A DNA stretch of 64,000 bases from CAVRUZ01 sp963724495 (GCA_963724495.1 CAVRUZ010000002.1:744001-808000), one strand, 5' to 3'; numbered from the stretch's first letter, positions 53,676 through 63,081 are shown. Made by a program: numbers and translations. The notes: generated from the sequence alone by a model not told the origin.

Positions 53676-54286
53676 GTGGCTGACGGATGGGACATCGCGA
53701 CCGCCATCTTCACGGGCGTCGGTGCAGTGGCGACGGCGGTGGCGGCCATCGCAGCTATGAAGGCGGCGTCGGCCAGCGAGCGCACGAGCACAAGGGCGTC
53801 AGAGGCCCTCGCGAACACCATTATTCCGAGGGTGCGCTATGCCGGTGTTCAACGAGTGAGTGACGACGGCACGGTCATCGAAGACACGGTTGGCACTGAT
53901 GGGAACTACGTCTTTCCGACTGACGGTAGGCGAACTCGTCGTCCTTGTGGGGCAAACGCCGCCGTTCGCCGCGCGCGATGTCGACGTGGTCGTGACCCGC
54001 GACGGATCGAAGTATCACGAAAAGTCGGACTGGATGCGCGACGGCGAGCGAATACGGATTCGGGCAGGCGCGGCCCCGACCGACGTCGATTCCTGCAGGG
54101 GTCGGTCTGGTTCTCGACTCCGTGCGCACCCGCTTCAGCGACGAACGCGGCCTTGCCACGTATGAGTGCTTCGAGGACTTCACGGGTCTCACCGACGCTC
54201 CGGTTGCGCCAGAGAGAACGGAGACACGCATCTTGCCCACGCGCGGACCAGTCATTCGACCGGCAGTGCACCACGGCTCGTGGTGA
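53676..54286 (+). pseudogene. Element-borne membrane-anchored protein, two frameshifts
   Basis: GTG 53676 has a TACGAT box seven bases upstream. The N-terminus is one hydrophobic segment (IATAIFTGVGAVATAVAAIA) plus a coiled stretch. The frame then shifts near 53905 to LTVGELVVLVGQTPPFAARD with a charged domain, and again near 54095 to GLVLDSVRTRFSDERGLATY, ending HHGSW. The pieces resemble small phage or island membrane proteins of unknown role. Confidence 0.55.
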
Positions 54287-54292
54287 GCAGCC

Positions 54293-54451
54293 CTACTCCT
54301 CTTGCTCGCGATCTACGTTGCGCGCCGCCACGGTCGCGTCGCTGTCGGCTCGCGCTTGCGCCAGGTCGCCGCCGTATGCCTCTGCCACGAGGCGCGGATA
54401 CAGAGTGCTCACCTTGCGGAACCGTTCGGTGTGCTCAATGTTCATGGGCAT
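54293..54451 (-). CDS. Small hypothetical protein
   Basis: A 52-residue polar protein (EHTERFRKVSTLYPRLVAEA and an Asp/Arg-rich tail). GAGGA precedes the two candidate ATGs (54451, 54445). It is convergent with the element protein and 38 bp downstream of the hydrolase gene on the same strand. Function unknown. Confidence 0.4.
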   Translation of the reverse strand: MPMNIEHTERFRKVSTLYPRLVAEAYGGDLAQARADSDATVAARNVDREQEE

Positions 54452-54488
54452 TGTCCTCTTCGCGCACGCGCTAGACGAAAATCGAGCA

Positions 54489-55310
54489 TCAGTTTGAATG
54501 GTCGTGTTTTCTCCAGAATTCCATTGTATCTTCAATAAATCGTGGGAATTGGGAGGGTAGGGCCATAAAGAGATGACCGCCTGGATACCGTTTGATCTCG
54601 GCGTTCGGGATTTTTTCTGCGAGTTCATCCTGAAACTGCGGCGGGACAACAAGATCTTCCGGGCTGCTCATGATCCGTGTCGGTGCTGTGATCTGGCTGA
54701 GTTGGTCGCGGATGTCGAAAATATGTAACGCATTCGTTTGCTGCTCCGCGCCGGTTGGTGTTTGAGCAAGGGGATCGGCGGGTGCGTCAATCCAGGCTTG
54801 TATGAATTCCTCGTTTTGAAATGCTTCGTCGCCCAGCAGAATCCCCGCGAAATAGCGATTAACCAGATCACGCGACACACCTCGATCAATCAGTTTGCGC
54901 CCGGTTGCCAGCATAAACGCCGCACGATTGGAAAAATCCACAGCGGCAGACACAGCCACCACCATGCTGCGCACTTTACCTGGATGACGCAGCGCCATCG
55001 TCATTGCGAGGGAGCCGCCCATCGAAATGCCCATAATTTGAGCAGAGGTCATCCGATGATGATCCAAAATCGCGGCAACATCATCAACCATATTATCTAT
55101 CGTGAACGTCGCCCCATCATCGACAACCGTTTGACCCGCGCCACGATTATCCACCACTAAGAGCGTAAAGTGTCGACTGAGGGCCTGCCGAATTGCTGTG
55201 TACAGACCACCATTGCTGTGACCAGAATAGCCGATCATAAAGACAGCGGGCGGGCCATGACCTTCGAGTTCGTAGTACAAATCAGCGCCGTTGTGTGTAA
55301 AGCGTGGCAT
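54489..55310 (-). CDS. Alpha/beta hydrolase of foreign base composition
   Basis: A 273-residue hydrolase from ATG 55310: FMIGYSGHSNGGLY, VVDNRGAGQT, the nucleophile elbow MGISMGGSLA and a late His in YPGGHLFMALPS. It is complete. The DNA is far poorer in GC than the rest of the window, close to half G+C with AT-ending codons, so it was acquired recently from a different lineage. It lies inside the integrated element beside phage remnants. Confidence 0.85.
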   Translation of the reverse strand: MPRFTHNGADLYYELEGHGPPAVFMIGYSGHSNGGLYTAIRQALSRHFTLLVVDNRGAGQTVVDDGATFTIDNMVDDVAAILDHHRMTSAQIMGISMGGSLAMTMALRHPGKVRSMVVAVSAAVDFSNRAAFMLATGRKLIDRGVSRDLVNRYFAGILLGDEAFQNEEFIQAWIDAPADPLAQTPTGAEQQTNALHIFDIRDQLSQITAPTRIMSSPEDLVVPPQFQDELAEKIPNAEIKRYPGGHLFMALPSQFPRFIEDTMEFWRKHDHSN

Positions 55311-55722
55311 GGGGTCAGCTCCTGGCTCATAAATGTTCAATACTACGACCGGCGAGGAGTATACCCCTTTTGTGGCAACTACCCAGAAAGCGGGACCGTT
55401 TCGAAGTCAGGGAAATATATCGTCGCGACGTACCACAGTCGGTTCGCATTGATGAGCGCGAAGATCTCGTTGTAGATACGCCAAGTCGGGGTCGAGAACG
55501 TGACCTGGCCACAAGTGCATGCGCGAGCCTGGGAGCTACAGGATGCCAACGAACAGGCGGGTCCCGACTTCGCCTGATCCCGGTTCCGGTGCGGCGGCAG
55601 CTTCGGTCTCGGCAACCCGAAAGAGGAAGGGTCACTCGCGAGGCTTCGCTCCCCCGTCCAGCCTGCCTCATCTCATGCAGCCAGAACGGCGGTGACGTTG
55701 ACCGCCGCACGCGGAAGGCCGG
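55311..55722. other. Composition transition with a possible gene tail
   Basis: Composition returns to high GC here. On the minus strand, 55379-55500 reads WRIYNEIFALINANRLWYVA and a few more codons to a stop, which looks like the end of a real protein, but no start or domain is recognisable. Otherwise nothing is seen. Confidence 0.35.
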
Positions 55723-56094
55723 TCAGACGGTGTGCGTGATCTTCACCAGCGCCAGGGCATGTGGAAACCCGAACCCCACGCGCATGGTGGCGCGTACAGC
55801 GACTCTGTCGGAGGTAAAGAACACGGAGTTGTCGGTCTCGACGGTGGCGTCGTCGCGGATGACGACGTAGGTCCGAGTCTTCGGGATGGCCCACGCGGTG
55901 CCCGCCGCGACCGCCGAGGAGAGCACGAGTGGCACCCCAAGGATGATCCGACCGGAGGGCTTGGCCGGGTCGTTCTGCAACAGCGGCACGTTCGATCCCG
56001 TTGCCTGCTTCAGCTTGGACGGCACCACGAAGTCGGCCGGCGAGACCACGAAGGTGTCCAGTTCGGCACCGACGGCGGCGGCCGCCGCGATCGA
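55723..56094 (-). pseudogene. Phage major capsid protein C-terminal fragment (HK97 type)
   Basis: About 120 residues: VGAELDTFVVSPADF, IILGVPLVLSSAV, then DDATVETDNSVFFTSDRVAV and a GFGFPHALALVKI end. This is the characteristic C-terminal strand pattern of HK97-fold capsid proteins. The N-terminal two thirds and other structural genes are absent. The gene stops abruptly at a junction with the opposite-strand gene leading into the integrase. Confidence 0.7.
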
Positions 56095-56156
56095 CCGCGA
56101 TCCGCTACATCAAGTCAGCACGCGAAGCGGGCCTGATCGAGAAGAGGAAGTCATGA
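56094..56156 (+). pseudogene. C-terminal fragment of an excisionase-like small protein
   Basis: The frame TAIRYIKSAREAGLIEKRKS ends in TGA overlapping the integrase ATG (ATGA). The position and the helix-rich, basic tail fit a small Xis or regulatory gene coupled to int. Its start has been lost at the capsid junction. Confidence 0.4.
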
Positions 56157-57299
56157 CGGCAACGACGCGACGCGGCAACGGCGAGGGGTCGCGCCCGATC
56201 CGCCGCAAGGATGGCCGCTGGCAGGTCTTGGTCCGCTTCACGGACCAAGAGGGTGCCAGCCTGCGCAAGACCATCACCGGCAAGACGGCAGACGACGCGC
56301 GGGCCAAGGCGCGCGTTGTGATTGCCCGGCTGTCCGACGGCATGCCAGCGCGCGACAGCAGGCAACTCCTCGGCACGTTCACGCTGGCATGGATCGCCAG
56401 GACGCTGGCGCACTCCGACCGGAAGGCCAGCACGAAGAGCCTGTATACGTCGCTGGCACGGAGTCACATCGTTGGCAGCAAGATCGCCGCTATGCCGCTC
56501 GGCCGCGTGAAGCCACGCAACGTCGAAGGTTGGTTGGCGGACCTGCGGGCGAAGGGACTTGCCGACTCCACGGTGCGATGCACCTACACGGTGCTACGGG
56601 CCGTCATGGCCACGGCTGTCCGCGACGAAGAGTTGGCCCGTAATCCGGTGGAGTTGGTCAAGCGGCCGACCGTCGACCGCAAGGAAGCCGCACACCTGTC
56701 CCCCGGACAGGTCAAGGCCGTCCTGGCAGCGGCGGCGGGCAGTCGGTATCTCCCGCTGTTCGGGCTGCTGTTGAACACCGGGCTTCGGCGCGGTGAGGCG
56801 CTCGCGCTCCGGTGGAGCGATCTCGACGCCGACGGCGCAGTGCTCACACGTCCGAGGCACCATCGCCCGCGAGGATGGCGCGCTGGTGGTCACGAAGCCA
56901 AAGACGGACAGATCGAACCGAAACATCCACATGACGCCGACAACGGCCGCGCTGTTGAAGGCGATCAAGGTCCAACAGTCGCGGGAGCGTCTTCGCGCTG
57001 GATCGGTGTGGACCGAGACCGGCTTCGTATTCACAACAGAGCACGGCGAACCGTGCGATCCCCGGAACGCGCTCCGCGCTTTCAAGGTCGCCGCCGCGAA
57101 GGCTGGGCTTGCGTCGGTGGGCCTTCACACGCTCCGGCATTCGGCCGCGACGGCGATGCTGACCAACGGCGTCCCCTTGAAGGTGGTCAGCGAGATCCTC
57201 GGCCACTTCTCCATCAGCATCACCGGCGACATCTACGGCCACGTCACGCCAGAGGTCAGCGCGACGGCGATGGAGTCGCTGAGCGCCGCATGGGCCTGA
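56153..57299 (+). pseudogene. Tyrosine integrase of the middle element, frameshifted
   Basis: ATG 56153. An N-terminal arm-binding domain (IRRKDGRWQVLVRFTDQEG) and SAM-like core are followed by the first active-site box LNTGLRRGEALALRWSDLD. Near 56850 the frame shifts. The rest gives KTDRSNRNIHMTPTTAALL, LHTLRHSAATAML (HxxR), ILGHFSISITGDIYGHV with the nucleophile Tyr. All catalytic residues are present. It lies 105 bp before its attachment site. Confidence 0.82.
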
Positions 57300-57310
57300 G
57301 GGCCTAGCAG

Positions 57311-57336
57311 GAAAGGTGTGCAAGAAAGGTGTGCAA
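57311..57336 (+). repeat. Right pair of putative integrase arm sites
   Basis: GAAAGGTGTGCAA occurs twice in tandem without a gap (57311-57323, 57324-57336). The 13-bp phasing equals that of the left pair at 53545-53566. Confidence 0.6.
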
Positions 57337-57355
57337 CCGGGCCACCAACAGAGAA

Positions 57356-57387
57356 GAGGTCGCCTTCGATCTTGTCGAAAGGGCCTC
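57356..57387 (+). terminator. Hairpin downstream of the middle integrase
   Basis: A stem of about 13 pairs with one bulge and one mismatch (GAGGTCGCCTTCGA against TCGAAAGGGCCTC) around a TCTTG loop. It is placed between the integrase stop and the attachment site, as expected for a terminator. Confidence 0.5.
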
Positions 57388-57404
57388 TGACCTGCGGTTT
57401 TGTC

Positions 57405-57449
57405 GGTCGGGCTGACAGGATTCGAACCTGCGACCCCTTGACCCCCAGT
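57405..57449 (-). repeat. tRNA-Pro 3' copy (junction between the two right-hand elements)
   Basis: 45 bp identical to the tRNA-Pro gene from just inside its CCA end to the anticodon loop. It serves as the right end of the 53.4-kb unit and the left end of the Rep-carrying unit. Confidence 0.85.
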
Positions 57450-58003
57450 TCAGGCTGAGGATTGCAGCGCGCTTGGTTTGAGCGTCTGGAGTGTCGCGGG
57501 GTGTCCGTCATTGACCGTTGGTGTGCGCCGAGTACCGATGGTGCTGGTCCAAAGCGGGTCCAAGGTTTCGCCCTCTCCCCCGGCCGCCCGCAACTGCCAA
57601 ATCCGGCCGGAACGATGAGGGTCAAGGCTCGGGCTTGCCCGATCGCGAGCGACGCGCAGCGGCCTTGATGCTCGTCGTGGAGGCCGGACACTCGATGGCG
57701 GGCGGCCAAGCCCAAGTCCTTCTCGGTTCGGCGGAGCGGCCCGCAGCGAAGCGAGGACACGCGGAGCCGGACTGCCGAGCGCAGCGAGGCTCTTGAGCCA
57801 GTGCGGAAATTCATAACCGATTGAACCCAGGCAGGCACGTTGCCCGACCAGGCACGCAACTTGATCCGTCTTACCTGCGGCCGAGTCATGCGTGGCAGGT
57901 ATAAGCACGTGGATGTGGGACTCGAAGCCCCTTACTCGCTCGCTGCAGGGCTATTCAGGTCGTCCGCCGACGGCCGATCGTTGTGACATTTTGCTGGCTG
58001 GCA
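57450..58003. other. Left-end region of the right-hand element
   Basis: Carries the arm-type repeats at 57546-57563 and a purine-rich GC stretch (57735-57795). No ORF with a recognisable domain is present. It may hold the element's left transfer or replication sites. Confidence 0.4.
57546..57563 (+). repeat. Left pair of putative arm sites, right element
   Basis: GGTCCAA at 57546-57552 and 57557-57563, starting 11 bp apart. The same heptamer pair with the same 11-bp phase occurs at 62815-62832. Confidence 0.55.
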
Positions 58004-58453
58004 CTACTGATAGGGATCGGTGACATTGCGTAGGTCTTCGAGGATGTGGCGTAGCTGGGCGATGCGTCGATGGCCGAGGTGTTGTACCCATTCGGCTTCT
58101 ACCGCGGCGATGGTCCCAGCTGCCGCCTCTACCGCGGCGGCACCTCGGGGGGCGATCGTAATTAGCCGGGCGCGAGCGTCGCTGGGATCTGGAACGCGCG
58201 TGACGTAGCCGGCCTGCTCGAGTTCGTCGACGAGGCCGCTGGCAGCCTGCTTGGTGACTTGGGCCTGTTCGGCGAGGTCGGTGAGCCGGATTCCATCGCG
58301 GCCGATGCGTTGGCAGATGCGACTCCGCGCCAGCGTTATATCGTCGAACCCAGCCTCAGCCAGGCTTTCGAACACCCTGTTCTCCATCGCCCGGTAAGGG
58401 ATGAAGAGCAGGAGCCCGAGGTTGACGCCCTCGCCGCTGCTCGCCTCCGTCAT
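58004..58453 (-). CDS. MarR family transcriptional regulator
   Basis: A 149-residue regulator from ATG 58453 (GGGAGAGATC upstream). The winged helix is IRLTDLAEQAQVTKQAASGLVDELEQAGYVTRVPDPSDARARLI. It is divergent from a DinB-type gene across a 98-bp spacer with a 6-bp inverted repeat. Cargo of the right-hand element. Confidence 0.88.
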   Translation of the reverse strand: MTEASSGEGVNLGLLLFIPYRAMENRVFESLAEAGFDDITLARSRICQRIGRDGIRLTDLAEQAQVTKQAASGLVDELEQAGYVTRVPDPSDARARLITIAPRGAAAVEAAAGTIAAVEAEWVQHLGHRRIAQLRHILEDLRNVTDPYQ

Positions 58454-58474
58454 GATCTCTCCCATCGGACGTTG

Positions 58475-58489
58475 GTCAAGAACCTTGAC
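58475..58489. promoter_or_regulatory. Candidate MarR operator
   Basis: GTCAAG (58475-58480) is inverted as CTTGAC (58484-58489) with a 3-bp spacer. TTGGTCA also repeats directly 22 bp apart (58472, 58494). It lies 22 bp upstream of the MarR start, facing the divergent gene. Confidence 0.5.
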
Positions 58490-58551
58490 AGAGTTGGTCA
58501 GGGAAGTGTACGACTTCACCGCACGTCATGTCGTCGAAGGTGGGTGCCAGG

Positions 58552-59216
58552 ATGGGGCCTGACGAGAGCTGGCAGCTGATCGAGGAACACCGGCTGGCCA
58601 TCGCTGACCTGCTGGAACCCTCACCCAGGAGGAGTGGGAGCGGGCGTCATTGTGCAGCGGCTGGCGGGTGCGTGACGTCGCCGCGCACCTGGCTATGGGA
58701 ACCCCCGCGCCCCCGATAAGGAGGGTGATCCGGGAGGCAGTGCGGGCCCGAGGAAACTTTGACCGCCTCAACCATGACATGGCCGTGCAGCACGCCCAAC
58801 GGCCAACCAGCCTGATCATCACCGAACTGCGGCACAACGCCGGGTCCCGCGAGCTCCCAGTCGTCACCAACTACCGCAACATCGTGTTCGACGTCTTGGT
58901 CCACGGCCAAGACATCGCCATCCCCCTCGGCGCGACCCTGCAGTTCTCGACTGCTGCCGGGTCGGCGGCAGCGGAGAATCTGTGGCAGCTGCGGTGGCCC
59001 TGGTCGACGCAGCGCCGCTTTCGCGGTCTGTCCTTCAGCGCCACCGACACTGATTGGACCGCCGGGGCCGGCCCCACAGTTCGCGGCCCGATCCGCAGCC
59101 TTCTGCTCGCCCTCGCCGGGCGGCCGGCGGCGTTGCCGGAGCTCACCGGCGACGGCCTACCAGAACTGTCGTCGCGCATAACCGCCACCCAGGGCCAGCC
59201 AGTCCACAAATCCTGA
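58552..59216 (+). pseudogene. Maleylpyruvate isomerase/DinB-type protein, frameshifted
   Basis: ATG 58552 (58528 possible) opens GPDESWQLIEEHRLAIADLL. The frame then shifts near 58625 to LTQEEWERASLCSGWRVRDV with the metal-His motif VAAHLA, later VLVHGQDIAIPLG and a normal C-terminus. One indel explains it. It is a relative of the intact 34161 gene, divergent from MarR, which probably controls it. Confidence 0.75.
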
Positions 59217-59270
59217 CCTTTGTACGGCCCCTTCACCACAACGGCCGCACACTCACAAGGGAGTGCCACC

Positions 59271-59585
59271 ATGGCATACGGCATCACCACCCAGGTCCCC
59301 GCGCCGATCGAGATGTATGACGCGATGCACGCCGCACTCCTAGCACGGACCTGGCCTGACGACGTCGGTCTCCTCCTGCACATCGGTCGAGCCACCGAGG
59401 ACGGTTTCGAGCTGGTGGAGGTATGGGAGTCGCGTGACCACTACGACCGATACAACCGCGAGATTGTCCTACCCCTTGTCACTGAACTGGCCGGCGCCCA
59501 GGGCACGTCCGCCCCGGGCGACCAGCAGATCCAGGAGTTCGAGGTCCGCGGCCTGGTGATCCCTAACGGCGGCATCACATTTTGA
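59271..59585 (+). CDS. Dimeric alpha-beta barrel protein (ABM-like)
   Basis: A 104-residue protein: GLLLHIGRATEDGFELVEVWES followed by HYDRYNREIVLPLV, typical of small ferredoxin-like dimers (antibiotic biosynthesis monooxygenase/NIPSNAP-like). GGGAGT precedes ATG 59271, 54 bp after the DinB-type gene, so probably one operon. Confidence 0.65.
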   Translation: MAYGITTQVPAPIEMYDAMHAALLARTWPDDVGLLLHIGRATEDGFELVEVWESRDHYDRYNREIVLPLVTELAGAQGTSAPGDQQIQEFEVRGLVIPNGGITF

Positions 59586-60106
59586 CATCGACGCCAGCAC
59601 TGATCGGATCTCGACTGTGCTCAAGTCCGACCATGGAAGCGGTTTACCGGCCCGAGGCAGGCACAGCAGGAGCGCGACTCGGTTGTCGCGGTGGATACCC
59701 GATATGAATCACCAGCGCTCGATCACCACCGGCTAGCTACAGCGAGACTCGTCCAGCCGTCACGTTTCGCGGACTGTCGGTGGGGTCTGTCATGCTTCTT
59801 GGCAGCGGATCCAAACACACCAAATGACCATGACTTTGGGGTTATCCCCGGGGGTCGGCTCCCCACCCTGGCCAGTGGCCAACACACCTGAGCGCCGCAC
59901 CAGACACACAGACGCATCGGTCTGTCCGCTCCTGATCCTTCTTCGTGTCTTGGTGCTGTGGCGACCCCCGGCGTTGAGACCTCGCCCCCTGATTTGGGCG
60001 ATTGCGGGCCTCCCATAGACGGGGTGTGTCACGCGGCCGGGGTCGCACTAGCCGCGTGGCACACCCTCCCTGGGGTGGTGGAGCTGCGTGAGCGCACAGT
60101 TCACCC
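59586..60106 (+). other. Region upstream of Rep, possible double-strand origin
   Basis: Contains a G/C-tract palindromic stretch near 59840-59885 and, from about 59998, a block conserved at 47505-47585 upstream of the truncated Rep. Conservation of non-coding DNA next to two Rep copies suggests the replication origin or Rep control region. No gene is seen. Confidence 0.4.
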
Positions 60107-61650
60107 ATGCGAGACCTGGACACTCGTGCCGGATCGTTTGCTGGCTTCGGCGATCTGGCCGGCCTGGATCTGCCGGCGCTGTCGGCCCAGACCGCCCAGC
60201 AGGTCCGTGACCGGTTGGTGTCGCGGGACTTCGACGCCTGGTCTGAGGCGCTGTCCCGGGTCGGCAACTGCGCCCATCCGATCCGGCTCCGGGGCTCGTC
60301 GCAGACCGTCGACAAGCTGACCGGCGAGATCGTCGCCTCCTACCGCAGCAGCGATGAGCCGTTGGGAATCACCTACGTCCGTTGCGGAAACCGCCGCGCC
60401 AGCCAATGCCTGTCCTGCTCGAGGCTGTACGCGGCGGACATGTTCCACCTCATCCGCGCCGGCGTCACCGGCGGCAAGACCGTCCCCACCATCGGTCGCA
60501 GACCACCCACTGGTGTTCGCCACCCTGACCGCACCCTCCTTCGGCAAGGTCCACGTCTGTCGCGGCGACGGTGCCCGCTGCCATCCCGGCGCCGGACGGT
60601 TGTGCCGGCACGGCCGCAGCCAGACCTGCCGGCCATCCACGACGACGACGACGTCGGGTGCTGGTGGGGCAGCCGTTGTGCGTGGACTGCTACGACTACG
60701 CCTCGCATGTGGTGTGGCAGTGGTGGGCGCCGGATCTGTGGCGGCGGTTCACCATCGCGCTGCGACGGCTGGTCGCCAAGACCCTGGCAGTCTCGGCCAT
60801 CCGGCTGGCCGAGGTGGCGACCGTCCAGTACGCCAAGGTCGCGGAATACCAGCTGCGCGGCGCGATCCACTTCCACGCCCTGGTCCGCCTCGACGGACCC
60901 CGCACCCCCGACGGCTTCGCCCCGGCACCCGACCGCGATCGACGCGAACACCCTGGCCCAGCTCGTCCAGCAGCCGCCGCCGCGGTCCAGCCTCCAGGTC
61001 CCCGGTGTCGACGCAGACGATCCGTCACGGGTGCTGGTGTTCGGCCGCCAACTCGACGTCCGGCCGGTGCGCACCAGCCGCCGCACCGACGACCCCGACC
61101 AGGCGCTCACGCCCCGGCCAGGTCGCCGGCTACCTGGCCAAGTACGCCACCAAGTCCGCCGACGACGACACCGGCAGCAACAACCCGCACCGGCGGCGCC
61201 TCCGTCACACCGTCGCCGACCTGGCCACCCGTGCCGAACGCGCCGACCGAGGCGCGATGTCAACGTCGAGAATCCGTATGAGCTGTTGGGCAAATGGGTG
61301 CACATGCTCGGCTTCCGCGGCCACTTCGCGTCCAAGTCCCGCCGCTACTCCATCACCCTGACGATGCTCCGCCGAGCCAGACAACGAGCCAGCCGGCTGA
61401 TCGCCCAAACACCCGCCAGTGCCAGGCCCCTCGACCTCGCCGCCCTCGAAGCCGACCTGCTCGCCGACGACGACACCGAAACCACCCTCGTCATCGGCAC
61501 CTGGCACTACCTCGGCACCGGCTGGAACACCGACGGCGACACCGCACTCGCCACCGCCGCAGCCGCACGAGCACGCGAATACGCCCAATGGAAGGCCCAG
61601 AACCGCCGGCAGCCAGACCAACCAATACTCCGGAAGGATCAGGCAGATGA
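60107..61650 (+). pseudogene. Rolling-circle replication initiator (RepSA-like), multiple frameshifts
   Basis: The protein can be reconstructed across three frames with at least five changes: VRDRLVSRDFDAWSEALSRV, SDEPLGITYVRCGNRRASQC, LVFATLTAPSFGKVHVCRGD, PLCVDCYDYASHVVWQWWAP, EYQLRGAIHFHALVRLDGP (the HUH motif), GQVAGYLAKYATK (the catalytic Tyr box) and YELLGKWVHMLGFRGHFASK. This is the actinomycete AICE replication initiator that nicks the origin. The stop at 61650 overlaps the integrase ATG. Confidence 0.78.
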
Positions 61651-62917
61651 GGGAGCCGAGTCGCACGAACTCGAAGCGGCCGCCGCTTGGCGTGCGTCTG
61701 TCGGTCGACATCGAGCAGTTCGACGGCCCGCGCGGGATGGTGTGGAGAGCTCGGGTGCGCTGGCACGACCCGATGACCGGCAGGCGCGAGCTGGTCAAGC
61801 GCACACACCACACAGAAGGTGCCGCTCTTGGCTGGATCGAGCAGATGCAGCACACCGCCCGGACCGGGGTCGACAACGGCCAGACGCTTGCGAACTACGT
61901 CGCCTTCATCGGGGACCGGTGGACTCGAGGCATCGATCCGACCTCGACGTATGACCCATACGTGGCTGGGCTTCGACGGCGGGTCGTGCCGACACTCGGT
62001 CATCTGCCCGTGGCCATGATCACCGCCGGGCTGGTCGATCGAGCCATCGACCAGTGGGAACGCGAGTACGGCCGGTCGACGGTCAAGAACACCGTGGCAG
62101 TCCTGGTTCTGGTGCTCGACGAGGCGGTACGTGACGGCATCGTTGCGCGGAACCCGGCCAAGGACCGGGCCCGTCGACGAACCGTGGGCCGTATCTCCAG
62201 GTCCTGCCGAGCCGAGCAATCCACGCGATCTTGCGCTGCCGGACGTGGCGACCTTGCAGCTGTTGGTTGATCGCGTCGTCGAAGCAGGCGAGCACCAGTC
62301 GTGGGGCGATGTGGTCACGATCCTGGCGACCACCGCGATGCGCATCAGCGAAGTCTCCGGCCTCGAGGTCGGGGACGTCGACCTGGGCCGTGGGCTGTTC
62401 CACGTGTTTCGACAGACCTACCCGGGTCGGGGCGGTCTGGTGACGAAGCAGACCAAGGGTCGTCGCAGGCGAACGGTGCCGATCATCGATCCCCTCCGCC
62501 CGACGCTTGTCCGGCTCACCGCCGGCAGGCGAGGAGACGAGCGGCTTCTGGTGGGTCCGCGCGGCGGGGTCATCACGACGGCGACCTTGCGGGACGCGAC
62601 CAACTGGGACGCCCTGGTCACCGAGCTCGGCCAACCTGGTCTGGTTCGGCACGGACTGAGGCACACGGCGCTGACTTGGATGGCCGATGCCGGAGTCGAG
62701 CTGCACATCCTGCAGCGGGTGGCTGGCCACCAGGATCCGGCGGTCACGAGCCCGCTATCTGCACCCGGATCTGCAGGCGATGCTGGACGCCGGCGCTGGC
62801 CTTTTCGGTCTGGTGGTCCAAAACTGGTCCAAAGTCGCCCGCCCTCGGGGTCATCGAGGGTGGCCGCGATGCCGGGTGAAACCGGCCCTGACCTGGCCGG
62901 ATGCGGTCGGGGTGTTC

Positions 62918-62929
<12 letters not shown>
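61647..62929 (+). pseudogene. Tyrosine integrase of the right element, frameshifted
   Basis: ATG 61647. The arm domain (RGMVWRARVRWHDPMTGRRE) and core (TYDPYVAGLRRRVVPTLGHL) are in one frame. From about 62195 a second frame gives MRISEVSGLEVGDVDLGRGL (first Arg box) and GLRHTALTWMADAGVEL (HxxR type), GHQDP. From about 62755 a third gives SRYLHPDLQAML with the nucleophile Tyr. Active-site residues are all retained. It ends just inside the tRNA copy. Confidence 0.8.
62815..62832 (+). repeat. Right pair of putative arm sites, right element
   Basis: GGTCCAA at 62815-62821 and 62826-62832, 11 bp apart, mirroring the left pair at 57546-57563. They overlap the integrase 3' coding end. Confidence 0.55.
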
Positions 62930-62994
<65 letters not shown>

Positions 62995-63081
62995 AAGCTC
63001 CCCGGCAGGCTGCCCGGTGAGCGATCGCCAACCCTACCGGACCGAAAACCGCTTCCCTGTCAGTGGCGAAGGCCGCCGACT

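Larger units (their letters stand above)
53403..57449 (+). mobile_element. Integrated element with phage remnants (middle unit)
   Basis: About 4 kb between two tRNA-Pro 3' copies. It carries a tyrosine integrase next to the right copy, paired arm-type repeats at both ends, a small coupled xis-like fragment, a phage capsid remnant and a low-GC hydrolase. No structural or packaging genes remain, so it is a reduced prophage or integrative island. Confidence 0.7.

Noticed and set aside
57356..57387. CRISPR-like repeats near the integrase end
   Set aside because: There are only two tandem 13-bp units and one hairpin, with no regular repeat-spacer array and no cas genes.
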